From NCBI GenBank assembly GCA_002261155.1, contig NKXN01000005.1:1-49422 (forward strand): DNA of 49,422 bases. The letters are read 5' to 3'. Positions 1-8,721 of this stretch are shown piece after piece. This stretch comes from Bacillaceae bacterium SAS-127 (GTDB taxonomy: Bacteria; Bacillota; Bacilli; Bacillales; Domibacillaceae). Made by a program: the position numbers and the translations under genes. Position 1 is the first letter of the stretch; each line of letters starts with the position of its first letter. The notes below the pieces were generated by a model. That model was not told the origin of the DNA and made no database searches. It was given only the letters and a program-made list of their open reading frames with translations.

Positions 1-18
1 GAGTTTGTCTACAGTCTG

Positions 19-44
19 AAGCGTCAAAGAAGACTTTGACGCTT
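19..44. terminator. Hairpin beyond the 3' end of bdhA
   Basis: Arms AAGCGTCAAAG (19-29) and CTTTGACGCTT (34-44) pair perfectly around a 4-base loop. The longest T run (four Ts) lies on the + strand side, so it may end a gene entering from the left as well as bdhA, whose stop is at 54-56. Only the pairing is seen; terminator activity is inferred. Confidence 0.6.
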
Positions 45-53
45 TTCGTATAA

Positions 54-1100
54 TTAGTTTTGAATATCGATTAAAATCTTTGCTTGGCTCTTATCTTTAC
101 CAAGAAGCTCTAATCCTTCTTCAACGACTTGGTCTAAAGCAATTTTCTTTGTAATAACTTTCTTAACATCAAGTCTGCCTGAAGAGATTAAATTGATGAC
201 TTCAGGGAAGATGTTGCGGTAAGCTAATACGGAAGTGATATTCGCTTCTTTAATCGTTAATTGAAGAATATCTACTTTTACAGGTTCAGGGATGATAGAA
301 ACAACCATCACTTCGCCTTTTTTCTTAACAGTAGAAAGAGCATTTGCTAATGTTACTTCAGCACCAGCTACTTCATACGCTATATCAACACCGCCTGCGG
401 ATAGGGCAAGAATCTTTTCGACAGAGTTTTCCTCGCTCGCATTGATTGTATGTGTTGCTCCTACTGTCGTTGCTTTTTCTAGCCTTTCTGGAGAAACGTC
501 GACTGCATAAATTTCTGATGCACCAGCAGCTTGAGCGGCCATGATTGTTAATAGCCCAATAGGTCCTACGCCGAATACAGCGACTTTATCGCCTACTTTT
601 AGTTGGCTTTGTCGTACAGCATGTAGGGCAACGGCCGTTGGCTCGACTACTGCTCCTTCTTCAAGTGAAACGGAATCAGGAAGTTTATGCACCATTTTTG
701 GTTCAACGATAACATATTCAGCAAATCCACCATTAGCATTTAATCCGATAAAACCAAAATCTACACATTGGTTATAATGATTTTGTTTACAATATTGACA
801 TTTGCCACAATAAATAAGTGGTTCAATAGTCACGCGTTCACCGACAGAGATATCAGTTACACCTTCACCGACTTCACTGACTGTTCCAGCAAATTCATGA
901 CCTAATGTAAGCGGAGCCATTTCTCCGGAAACAGGATGAGGAACGTCTTGTTGAACACCTGCACCATGATAAGCATGCAAGTCACTACCACAGATACCAG
1001 CAAAAGCAACTTTTACTTTTACCTTTCCAGGTTGAATCATAGGTTCTTCTTTACTTTCTACTCGCACATCATGTTTTCCATACCATACAGCTGCTTTCAT
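54..1100 (-). CDS. bdhA: Zinc-dependent (R,R)-2,3-butanediol dehydrogenase
   Basis: Medium-chain zinc alcohol dehydrogenase of 348 residues, close to the usual size of Bacillus BdhA, which interconverts acetoin and 2,3-butanediol with NAD(H) in the cytoplasm. The catalytic zinc ligands are visible as C37 in GICGSDLH and H68-E69 in GHEF. Four structural-zinc cysteines sit at 98, 101, 104 and 112, and the Rossmann motif GVGPIG is at 177-182. The ATG at 1100 follows an AAGGAGATG ribosome binding site. A LysR gene is divergent across a 125 bp gap, suggesting local control. Related polyol dehydrogenases share these motifs, so the exact substrate is inferred from overall similarity. Confidence 0.82.
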   Translation of the reverse strand: MKAAVWYGKHDVRVESKEEPMIQPGKVKVKVAFAGICGSDLHAYHGAGVQQDVPHPVSGEMAPLTLGHEFAGTVSEVGEGVTDISVGERVTIEPLIYCGKCQYCKQNHYNQCVDFGFIGLNANGGFAEYVIVEPKMVHKLPDSVSLEEGAVVEPTAVALHAVRQSQLKVGDKVAVFGVGPIGLLTIMAAQAAGASEIYAVDVSPERLEKATTVGATHTINASEENSVEKILALSAGGVDIAYEVAGAEVTLANALSTVKKKGEVMVVSIIPEPVKVDILQLTIKEANITSVLAYRNIFPEVINLISSGRLDVKKVITKKIALDQVVEEGLELLGKDKSQAKILIDIQN

Positions 1101-1145
1101 ATATTACATCTCCTTAGTACATTTGATATAAGGCTTTACATATTC

Positions 1146-1151
1146 ATTATA
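1146..1151 (-). promoter_or_regulatory. Possible -10 element of bdhA
   Basis: On the minus strand this reads TATAAT, about 45 bases before the bdhA start. No good -35 is found at 17 bases, which would fit an activator-dependent promoter beside the divergent LysR gene. The assignment is weak. Confidence 0.35.
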
Positions 1152-1225
1152 TTGTCACATTATGTTTTAATAAATTTAAAAGTATTAATGGTTACATAAG
1201 TTTCACTTAAGGAAAGGTGAGGTTC

Positions 1226-2137
1226 ATGAATATTGAACAGCTTGAGCATATTGTTGAGGTTGCGAAATATCAGTCTATATCAAAGGCAGCTGAAGTCCTT
1301 CATATTACCCAATCAGGGCTTAGTTTATCGATTACTGCTTTAGAAAAAGAATTAGATTTAAAAATATTTTACCGCTCTAGGGCAGGAGCTATTCCTACAG
1401 ATTCAGGAAAAGAGATTATTAAGAAGTCCATGGAGGCGCTGAATAAGATTCGAGAGCTAAAAGAAGAAGCTTATTTTCAAGCACATGCCATAACAGGAGA
1501 TTTACGTTTTGAAGGCATGCCAGGTGTGATGCCTACTTTAGTGCGGACAGTGGCGTTTTTGAAAAAGAAATACCCGAGTCTTAATATCGAAATGTCAGAA
1601 AAAGGTTCATTTGAAATTATCGAGAATTTCAAACAGAATAAGGTCGACATGGGGTTTGTTGCTCTGACTCAAGAAATGCTACAAGAAAAAATTGGAGTAG
1701 ATTTTGAAGCGATTATTAAAGGGAAAATGGTTGTTTGTGTAGGGAAAAAATCTTCCCTCTCTAACAGAAAAAAGATTCATCCTCAAGAGCTAGTAAAAGA
1801 AACATTTATCTTATATAAAGATGATTATGTCGATCAATTCATGGAAGCGTTAACGAAAAGTTTTGGACATGCTCAAGTATTATGCACTACAAATAATAGC
1901 TATGCGATTGAAAAAGCATTAACAGAAGATGTGGCGATCACGATTGGGCATGATTACTCGTTTATTAATCACCCCCTAATTATGAGTGGGGAATTGGTTA
2001 CGCTAGAGATTATGCCTTATCCTCAACAGGAGGTTTACTTTGGATGGTTAAACAAACGAAATGATCAGCTTTCTGTCCTATCGAAGCAAATCATTCAATT
2101 TTTTAAGCAGGATTTAACGAGATCAGATACGTTTTAA
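1226..2137 (+). CDS. LysR-family transcriptional regulator
   Basis: About 303 residues, standard for the family. The N-terminal winged helix-turn-helix is typical (SISKAAEVLHITQSGLSLSI), followed by a two-lobed effector domain. I choose ATG 1226 because GGAAAGGTGAGG lies directly before it; a GTG nine bases upstream falls inside that binding site. It is divergent from bdhA, so control of butanediol/acetoin metabolism is a reasonable inference; the ligand is unknown. It resembles in layout the second LysR of this window (29377-30297), including the phrase on silencing or activating through a two-lobe sensor, but that is general to the family. Confidence 0.85.
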   Translation: MNIEQLEHIVEVAKYQSISKAAEVLHITQSGLSLSITALEKELDLKIFYRSRAGAIPTDSGKEIIKKSMEALNKIRELKEEAYFQAHAITGDLRFEGMPGVMPTLVRTVAFLKKKYPSLNIEMSEKGSFEIIENFKQNKVDMGFVALTQEMLQEKIGVDFEAIIKGKMVVCVGKKSSLSNRKKIHPQELVKETFILYKDDYVDQFMEALTKSFGHAQVLCTTNNSYAIEKALTEDVAITIGHDYSFINHPLIMSGELVTLEIMPYPQQEVYFGWLNKRNDQLSVLSKQIIQFFKQDLTRSDTF

Positions 2138-2212
2138 TACCTTTATAGGCAAAGAAAATATACAATACGTATATAGGTATATAAAATGTTTATGAAGGAG
2201 GTGGATATCTTT

Positions 2213-2647
2213 ATGAAAAAGCAATCTTATGAAAACCATACACGTTACAATCCATTGCAGCATTTTATTTGGATGCCATTAGCTGCTATTACACTAATTT
2301 CAGCTATTGTGTACACTTTTTCAGTGGTTAAAAATGGGGAGTTTTCTTTAAGTACTTTTCTTCTATTAGCATTAGCGATATTGAGTGCTCTTGCTGGAAT
2401 ATTAGCACGGATGTATGGGCTTGCTTTGCAAGATCGGCTCATTCGTACAGAAGAGCAGCTTCGCTATTATATTTTAACGAATAAGCGATTAGATTCACGC
2501 TTAACAATTCCGCAACTGATCGCTCTTCGTTTTGCTTCAGATGAAGAGTATCCCGCATTGGCGGAAAAAGCAGCTCAAGAGCAGCTGGCTCCTAATGAGA
2601 TCAAAAAGGCGATTAACAATTGGCGTGCAGATGAGCATCGTGTGTGA
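2213..2647 (+). CDS. Small two-helix membrane protein, DUF6526-like
   Basis: A 144-residue protein with two hydrophobic segments near residues 18-38 and 45-65, then a charged C-terminal half with the phrases LTIPQLIALRFASDEEYP and ALAEKAAQEQ. The beginning MKKQSYENH and the two-helix layout recall the DUF6526 family of Bacillus; the family name is from memory. ATG 2213 is chosen because GAAGGAGGTGG (2193-2203) lies 9 bases before it; an in-frame ATG at 2186 lacks a binding site. Function unknown. It is followed directly by a strong terminator and stands alone. Confidence 0.72.
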   Translation: MKKQSYENHTRYNPLQHFIWMPLAAITLISAIVYTFSVVKNGEFSLSTFLLLALAILSALAGILARMYGLALQDRLIRTEEQLRYYILTNKRLDSRLTIPQLIALRFASDEEYPALAEKAAQEQLAPNEIKKAINNWRADEHRV

Positions 2648-2662
2648 TGAATAGTTTATACG

Positions 2663-2697
2663 AAAAACCTCCAGCCTACGTAAGGCTGGAGGTTTTT
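2663..2697. terminator. Bidirectional rho-independent terminator
   Basis: Arms AAAAACCTCCAGCC and GGCTGGAGGTTTTT pair perfectly around a 7-base loop, giving a T run on either strand. It lies between the convergent membrane-protein gene and lactate permease gene and can serve both. Confidence 0.9.
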
Positions 2698-2760
2698 GCT
2701 AATGATTAACAAAACAACCGCTTATCACACTATATGGTCATCAGACCTTTAATGGTAAAA

Positions 2761-4332
2761 TTATAAAAAGAGTGATAAGACAAAGGTCCAAATACATACA
2801 AAGAATAGGAAGGCAAAGCTGTATCGGATCGCCATTTTCGTTAGCGTAGATTCTTGTCCAGTCATACCAACCGCTGCGGTTGCGATGGCAACAGATTGTG
2901 GAGAGACGATTTTCGCCATAACTCCTCCAACCGTGTTTGCGGCTACTAATAATGCTGGATTGGTTCCAATGATATGACCAGCTGTTGCTTGAATTGGAGC
3001 AAACAAGGTGTTGTTGTTAACGACAGAGCCTGTCATAAACACGCCAATCCATCCTAAAATAGGAGACAATAACGGGAAGATTTTTCCGGTTGTTGCTACA
3101 CCTTCTCCTAATGCTGTTGTTAATCCACCGTAAGTCATTAATTTGGCAATACCGATAATGGCACAGATCATAATAATCGGTGTCCAGAACTCAATAATTG
3201 TCCGTTTTAGAAGCGTGAATCCTTCAGCAAAATTGATTGTCTTCGTAATAGCAATCGTTGTTACACAAGCAAGCAATAAAGCAGTTCCAGTTGCGCCAAT
3301 GAAGTCTAAGCTCATATTGATAGATGATCCTGGAATCACAAATTTAACGATAGAATTGTGAAGGGCGTTTCCTTCAGCAAATAGACCTTTAAAAGTCGCA
3401 GAACTCCAAATTAATACGTAAACCGTTAACAATAAGAATGGTGACCATGCTTTAACAACTTCACCAAAAGAATAGGTCTCAATCTTCATTTCTTTTTCGT
3501 TAAGTGAGAAAATATTTTTCGGCTTCCATTTTTTCAGGAATAGAGTTAATGCTCCCAGTGTAATTAGTGATGGAATAATATCAGCTAATTCTGGACCAAC
3601 GAAAACAGTCATGAAAGCTTGAGAAACTGCGTAAATCGTTGATGTTACTAAAAGAGCAGGGAAAACTTCTTTAATTCCTTTGAACCCGTCAAGAACCCAA
3701 ATTAACACAAACGGAATAATGAAGTTCGTAAGCGGCAAAGTGAGCGCACTGATTTTAGATACGTCCATTGCTGTGACGCCTTCAAGGCCGAATGTATCGA
3801 TAATACCTACAGGGATACCGATCGCTCCAAACGCACCAGCAGCCGCATTAGCAATTAAACAAAGCATTGCGGCTTGTAACGGTTGAAAGCCTAATGAAAT
3901 TAATAATACGGCACAAATGGCAATCGGAACACCAAAGCCAGCTGCTCCTTCAAGAAAGGCGCTTAAGCAAAAGCCGATTAATAAAAGCTGAAGGCGTTGG
4001 TCTTGAGTAACACTAGCAATGCTTCCACGCAAAGTGTCAAATAGCCCAGATTTCACTGAGATTTTATATAGCCAAACAGCCATAACGATAATATATCCAA
4101 TAGGGAAAATACCTTGAATTAATCCTTGAAGCACACTACCGACGGATTCACCCGCTGGCAATTTAAATATGAAAAATGTAATCGCAAAAGTAACAGCTAA
4201 ATTAAGTAGTGCTGCATGTAGTCCTTTCATTTTAAACACGGTTAAACATAAAAGGAACAAGATGATCGGCACCGCAGCAACGAGCGCTGAGATGCCAAGA
4301 TGATTAAATGGATCAAATGTTTCTACTAACAT
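2761..4332 (-). CDS. lctP: L-lactate permease (LctP/LldP family)
   Basis: A very hydrophobic protein of 523 residues with about 12 or more membrane segments, matching the lactate permease family, which imports L-lactate with protons. Recognisable family phrases are EGAAGFGVP in the first half and FMTGSVVNNNTLF plus IVSPQSVAIATAAVG in the second. It starts 27 bases after the ldh stop on the same strand, the ldh-lctP operon arrangement known from Bacillus subtilis, so it should share the Rex-type control of ldh. Its 3' end faces the bidirectional terminator at 2663-2697. LctP and LutP are paralogues; the ldh neighbour favours LctP. Confidence 0.9.
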   Translation of the reverse strand: MLVETFDPFNHLGISALVAAVPIILFLLCLTVFKMKGLHAALLNLAVTFAITFFIFKLPAGESVGSVLQGLIQGIFPIGYIIVMAVWLYKISVKSGLFDTLRGSIASVTQDQRLQLLLIGFCLSAFLEGAAGFGVPIAICAVLLISLGFQPLQAAMLCLIANAAAGAFGAIGIPVGIIDTFGLEGVTAMDVSKISALTLPLTNFIIPFVLIWVLDGFKGIKEVFPALLVTSTIYAVSQAFMTVFVGPELADIIPSLITLGALTLFLKKWKPKNIFSLNEKEMKIETYSFGEVVKAWSPFLLLTVYVLIWSSATFKGLFAEGNALHNSIVKFVIPGSSINMSLDFIGATGTALLLACVTTIAITKTINFAEGFTLLKRTIIEFWTPIIMICAIIGIAKLMTYGGLTTALGEGVATTGKIFPLLSPILGWIGVFMTGSVVNNNTLFAPIQATAGHIIGTNPALLVAANTVGGVMAKIVSPQSVAIATAAVGMTGQESTLTKMAIRYSFAFLFFVCIWTFVLSLFL

Positions 4333-4359
4333 AGTTAAGACTCCTCTTCGTCAATCAAA

Positions 4360-5313
<954 letters not shown>

Positions 5314-5383
5314 TCAGATTGGTGAAACATTTCAGAAACCGACATAAAAAATACCACATTTCCGCTTTTTTTTCTAGTCCATT

Positions 5384-5403
5384 TTGTGAAAAAAATTTTA
5401 CAA
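5384..5403. promoter_or_regulatory. Rex-type operator upstream of ldh
   Basis: TTGTGAAAAAAATTTTACAA is an imperfect dyad close to the Bacillus Rex site (TTGTGAA, 4-6 spacer bases, TTCACAA). The outer TTGT/ACAA and inner AAA/TTT bases pair; one G-T and the centre mismatch. It lies about 95 bases before the ldh start. Rex leaves such sites when NADH rises, releasing fermentation genes. Confidence 0.72.
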
Positions 5404-5496
5404 GTTTAGTTTGTCATATTTATAAGGAAGAAATTCGTCCAATAATTATCATTTTTATTATTTGGAATAATGAAGAACTGTATGCAAGATCTATAA

Positions 5497-5526
5497 TTGA
5501 CAAGGATAATCATTATCAAATAATAT
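5497..5526 (+). promoter_or_regulatory. Sigma-A promoter of the AraC regulator
   Basis: TTGACA (5497-5502), 18-base spacer, TAATAT (5521-5526). The spacer contains a Fur box, so iron-loaded Fur would block RNA polymerase directly. Confidence 0.75.
5504..5518. promoter_or_regulatory. Fur box 1, in the promoter of the AraC regulator
   Basis: GGATAATCATTATCA matches 13 of the 14 defined bases of the 7-1-7 Fur consensus TGATAATNATTATCA. It sits between the -35 and -10 elements. Confidence 0.87.
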
Positions 5527-5549
5527 GTCTTTAAGGAGATAATATCCAT

Positions 5550-5567
5550 ATGTGGTTGGATGAGTAA
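5550..5567 (+). CDS. Possible five-codon leader ORF before the AraC gene
   Basis: AAGGAG (5533-5538) is the best ribosome binding site in this leader, yet the first ATG after it (5550) opens a frame of only five codons (MWLDE) ending at TAA 5565-5567. That stop overlaps an in-frame ATG of the regulator at 5560. This could be a leader peptide coupling translation or chance. Nothing beyond the reading frame and binding site supports it. Confidence 0.25.
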   Translation: MWLDE

Positions 5568-5580
5568 AAGGGGTGAGGTA

Positions 5581-6567
5581 ATGATGGATGGTGGATTTCG
5601 AGATATATTTCATCAGTTCTTTTCTAGATTTCAAATGAAAGATTCAGAAATGGAAAAAATGTCGATGGATCAATCAATAGGAGTTGGCACATTTCATCAA
5701 ATGACAACCTATTCGGGTATTAAAATAATACTGACAGATTATTCATTACATAAAGGGTATGAAGTTCACTTTTCTTCTAAGGGGTCCATGGTAGAGCTTT
5801 CATTCTGTTTGCGGGGAAGAAGAGGGGTAGAAGTGACTGGTTTGAGTTATGAGGTTACTCCTGGAAATTGCTATTTGCAATTTATGCAAGACTTTGATGT
5901 ATCTTTTACCTTTGATCATCGAGCACCTGTTTATTGGTTAGCGATTGCTGTGCCAGTTCAAGTGTTCAATTATATGATGAGCAATGAAAAGAGCGGAAGC
6001 AACATTGATTTTGATTCTATCATTGGAAATGGACCTTTTCGATTATTTCAGCAGTCGATAGATTCACGTATGAAATATTTAATTAATCAAATCCTTCAAT
6101 ACTCACCTAATAGTCCGATGTATCATCTTTATATTGAGAGTAAGGTGTTAGAATTGTTGTCAGTTTATTTTCAATCCTTTTTGCTGGATGATCGTATAAG
6201 CATCGAGCAATCTAAACTATCAAAGAGAGATGTAGAGAAAGTTCGTAAAGCAAAAGAAATATTGCTTAATAGTATGGAAGCTCCTCCCTCAATTATTGAA
6301 TTATCAAGACTTGTACAATTAAATGATTATAAATTGAAAATAGGGTTTAAAGAATTATATGGGACAACCGCTTACAAGCTATTACGTCATCATCGCTTAG
6401 AAAAAGCAGTGGAATTACTTCAAAGTGGAAAGATGAACGTTAGTCAGGTGGCTGTATATGTAGGATATGGAAATTTAAGTTATTTCTCTGAGGTGTTTAA
6501 GAAAACATATGGTATCAATCCATCCGAGTTACTTCGAGATGACTTATTGATCGCTAAGATGACGTAA
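5581..6567 (+). CDS. AraC-family regulator, siderophore-responsive type
   Basis: About 328 residues. The C-terminal 100 residues carry two helix-turn-helix units of AraC type (PSIIELSRLVQLNDYKLKIG and NVSQVAVYVGYGNLSYFSEV, ending FKKTYGINPSELL). The N-terminal part resembles the PchR/YbtA sensor domain. Such proteins bind ferri-siderophore or siderophore and activate the cognate importer, here the operon that follows at 6694. Unlike Btr of Bacillus subtilis it has no fused binding-protein domain. I prefer ATG 5581 (or 5584) behind AAGGGGTGAGG; ATG 5560 is possible through coupling to a short leader frame. A Fur box lies in its promoter and a terminator overlaps its stop codon. Confidence 0.85.
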   Translation: MMDGGFRDIFHQFFSRFQMKDSEMEKMSMDQSIGVGTFHQMTTYSGIKIILTDYSLHKGYEVHFSSKGSMVELSFCLRGRRGVEVTGLSYEVTPGNCYLQFMQDFDVSFTFDHRAPVYWLAIAVPVQVFNYMMSNEKSGSNIDFDSIIGNGPFRLFQQSIDSRMKYLINQILQYSPNSPMYHLYIESKVLELLSVYFQSFLLDDRISIEQSKLSKRDVEKVRKAKEILLNSMEAPPSIIELSRLVQLNDYKLKIGFKELYGTTAYKLLRHHRLEKAVELLQSGKMNVSQVAVYVGYGNLSYFSEVFKKTYGINPSELLRDDLLIAKMT

Positions 6568-6583
6568 TCTTAGCGATTTTTTT
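6550..6583 (+). terminator. Terminator overlapping the AraC gene stop
   Basis: Arms ATCGCTAAGAT (6550-6560) and ATCTTAGCGAT (6567-6577) flank a 6-base loop that holds part of the TAA stop, followed by seven Ts. The importer operon downstream therefore needs its own promoter. Confidence 0.9.
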
Positions 6584-6660
6584 ATGTCAGAAAAAATCCG
6601 TATAACCGTCATATAATCCGGCAATTGGTAGTCTGTGACCAGTAAGAGGTCTATTATGAA

Positions 6661-6675
6661 TGAGAATCATTTTCA
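6661..6675. promoter_or_regulatory. Fur box 2, before the siderophore importer operon
   Basis: TGAGAATCATTTTCA matches 12 of 14 defined bases of the 7-1-7 Fur consensus. It is about 20 bases before the lipoprotein start and just after a TATTAT (6652-6657) that could be a -10 element. A wider dyad, CTATTAT (6651-6657) and ATAATAG (6676-6682), brackets it. Confidence 0.82.
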
Positions 6676-6693
6676 ATAATAGGAGGATAACAG

Positions 6694-7653
6694 ATGTTTA
6701 TAGTGAAAAGATCCATTCTTACACTTCTCTTCACTTGTAGTGCAATTGTATTACTCATGGGCTGCAATAGTGAAGGAGAAAAAAATAAAGAAGAGGGCGC
6801 AACTGCCCATGAGGAGAAACAAACAAAAGTGGTAAAGGACAAGCTAGGGAAAGTGGAGATTCCGATGAAACCCGAACGCATTGCTGATGTTTCAGGTTCG
6901 ACAGAGGAATTACTTGCTTTAGGCTTTACACCGGTGATTAGTGGCAATACCGATATGTCCAATTCAAAGGAGTTTTCGCCTACGATTAAAGACAAGTTAG
7001 GCAAAGGTGTACAAAATGCGGGATGGTATCATTCCGAAGTCAATATTGAAACAATTGCAGCGACGAAGCCGGATTTAATTCTTGCAGGTAAGATGCATGA
7101 AAAGCTCTATGATCAACTACAAAAGATTGCGCCAACGGTATTAGTTCCGTACTATTATGATTCTTTTCGCGAACGCTTTGAGTATGTAGCCACTATTTTA
7201 AACAAACAAGATGAAATGAATAAGTGGATGGATGATTATGACAAAAAAGCGGAAGAAGTAGCTGGAAAAGTCAAAGAGAAAACGAAGCAAGAAACGTTCG
7301 CTGTCATAGAAGCCACGCCTAAAGATATTCGACTGTATGTTCGTTCTGGCATTGCTGACATCATTTATGATGATATGAAATTACCTAAAGTAGCCGGACT
7401 ACCTGAACCGGATCCTTGGGGTGGAAAAGTAACAAGCGTAGAGGCTTTAGATTCTATAGACCCTGATCACATTATTTTAATGGCGAATAAGGGTGAGAAC
7501 GTGTTGGATAACAATAAGGTTTGGGAAAGCTTAAGAGCTGTAAAAACTGGGCATGTGTATGAAATGACAAGTGATGACAATTATAACTATTCGTTTACGG
7601 CATTTGGTAGACAAAAATTAATTGAGCGCATTGATGGCTGGTTCGCAAAGTGA
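6694..7653 (+). CDS. Iron-siderophore ABC transporter binding lipoprotein
   Basis: A 319-residue FecB/FhuD-type binding protein anchored outside the membrane. Basic signal peptide, then lipobox LMGC with lipidated C24, then an acidic/lysine linker, then the two-lobe periplasmic-binding fold of class III: IPMKPERIADVSGSTEELLALG, WYHSEVNIETIAATKPDLILAG and PDHIILMANKG mark the usual core. AGGAGGATAACAG precedes the ATG. It leads an operon with two FecCD permeases; a Fur box sits directly upstream and an AraC regulator precedes it. The siderophore is not identifiable; the closest remembered families are YfiY/FecB-type hydroxamate or citrate-type binders. Confidence 0.9.
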   Translation: MFIVKRSILTLLFTCSAIVLLMGCNSEGEKNKEEGATAHEEKQTKVVKDKLGKVEIPMKPERIADVSGSTEELLALGFTPVISGNTDMSNSKEFSPTIKDKLGKGVQNAGWYHSEVNIETIAATKPDLILAGKMHEKLYDQLQKIAPTVLVPYYYDSFRERFEYVATILNKQDEMNKWMDDYDKKAEEVAGKVKEKTKQETFAVIEATPKDIRLYVRSGIADIIYDDMKLPKVAGLPEPDPWGGKVTSVEALDSIDPDHIILMANKGENVLDNNKVWESLRAVKTGHVYEMTSDDNYNYSFTAFGRQKLIERIDGWFAK

Positions 7654-7681
7654 TTAGGTGATAAACAAAGGAATGAAAAAT

Positions 7682-8716
7682 ATGAGTCCAAAAGCTGAAG
7701 TCCTCAATGAACGTGAGACGATGTCGCGGTCAGTCATAGCAATGATTCTTTTGTTTGTAGGAATGATTGCTTTATTGATACTCATCAGTGTGTCGATATC
7801 TTTAGGAGCAGCAAACATTGATTTATCAACGGTTTGGTCCGCTTTATTTGAATTTAAGAAAGAGCTAACTACTCATCAGATTATTCGCGATGTGAGAATC
7901 CCACGAGCATTAGCAGCAACGTTGATAGGTTCATTTCTAGCTGTTTCAGGTTCCATTATGCAAGGAGTGACCCGTAATCCGCTCGCGTCTCCATCGATTA
8001 TGGGGGTAACGGCTGGTTCGGCGTTTTTGATTGCAATCGCCTTTGCCTTTTTTCCTGAAACGTCAAGCATGGGCTTAATGTTTTTCTCCTTTTTAGGAGC
8101 GGGCTTAGGAGCGGTTCTTGTATTCATGATTGCTTCTTTTTCTAAAGGGCCTTTTACCCCTGTAAAGCTAGCTCTTGCCGGAACAGCTATTAGTGTCTTG
8201 TTAAGTGGAATTTCCTCCACTATTTCTATTTATTACCAAGTGGCTCAAGATATTAGCTTTTGGTATGCAGGTGGAGTATCAGGTGCCAATTGGAATAGTA
8301 TTCAATTAATGCTCCCAGTTGCATTGGTTGGTTTAGGAATGGCCCTCTTCTTGTCACGTTCCATAACTGTTATTAATTGTGGTGAAGAAGTGGCTAAAGG
8401 ACTGGGACAACGAATCATCCTAACGAAAGTCCTTAGTATCATTGCTGTTCTATTATTAACAGGAGCTGCTGTTTCAGTGGGAGGAACGATAGGTTTTATT
8501 GGTTTGATCATTCCTCATATTACACGTTTTATCGTTGGGGTTGATTACCGCTGGATAATCCCTTGCTCGGCCGTTTTAGGCGCATTACTGCTCGTTGTCG
8601 CAGATATATTAGCAAGGATGATTGAGCCTCCTTATGAAACACCAGTAGGAGCAATTACGACTATTATTGGTGTCCCCTTCTTTCTTTATTTAGTTCGTAG
8701 TGGGAGGAGAGGATAA
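7682..8716 (+). CDS. Iron-siderophore ABC transporter permease (FecCD), first subunit
   Basis: Membrane protein of about 344 residues in the BtuC/FecCD family, which forms the channel for ferri-siderophores with a partner permease. Family signatures are visible: RIPRALAATLIGSFLAVSGSI followed by MQGVTRNPLASP near the start, and GTIGFIGLIIPHITRFIVG near the end, the loop that contacts the ATPase. Start is uncertain among GTG 7658, ATG 7673 and ATG 7682; I take 7682 because AAAGGA (7667-7672) is 9 bases before it. It directly follows the lipoprotein gene and precedes the second permease by 5 bases. Confidence 0.9.
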   Translation: MSPKAEVLNERETMSRSVIAMILLFVGMIALLILISVSISLGAANIDLSTVWSALFEFKKELTTHQIIRDVRIPRALAATLIGSFLAVSGSIMQGVTRNPLASPSIMGVTAGSAFLIAIAFAFFPETSSMGLMFFSFLGAGLGAVLVFMIASFSKGPFTPVKLALAGTAISVLLSGISSTISIYYQVAQDISFWYAGGVSGANWNSIQLMLPVALVGLGMALFLSRSITVINCGEEVAKGLGQRIILTKVLSIIAVLLLTGAAVSVGGTIGFIGLIIPHITRFIVGVDYRWIIPCSAVLGALLLVVADILARMIEPPYETPVGAITTIIGVPFFLYLVRSGRRG

Positions 8717-8721
8717 CAGCC

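Noticed and set aside
5323-5334. TGAAACATTTCA as a CcpA (cre) site before ldh
   Set aside because: It is a 12-base dyad lacking the central CG and the 14-base spacing of cre sites.
5319-5534. 71-codon frame between ldh and the AraC gene
   Set aside because: It covers the Rex operator, the promoter and the Fur box, has no binding site and an unlikely composition.
6651-6682. Wider dyad CTATTAT/ATAATAG around Fur box 2 as a separate AraC operator
   Set aside because: Its centre is offset from the Fur dyad by only 1.5 bases and AraC proteins usually bind direct repeats, so I do not call it separately.
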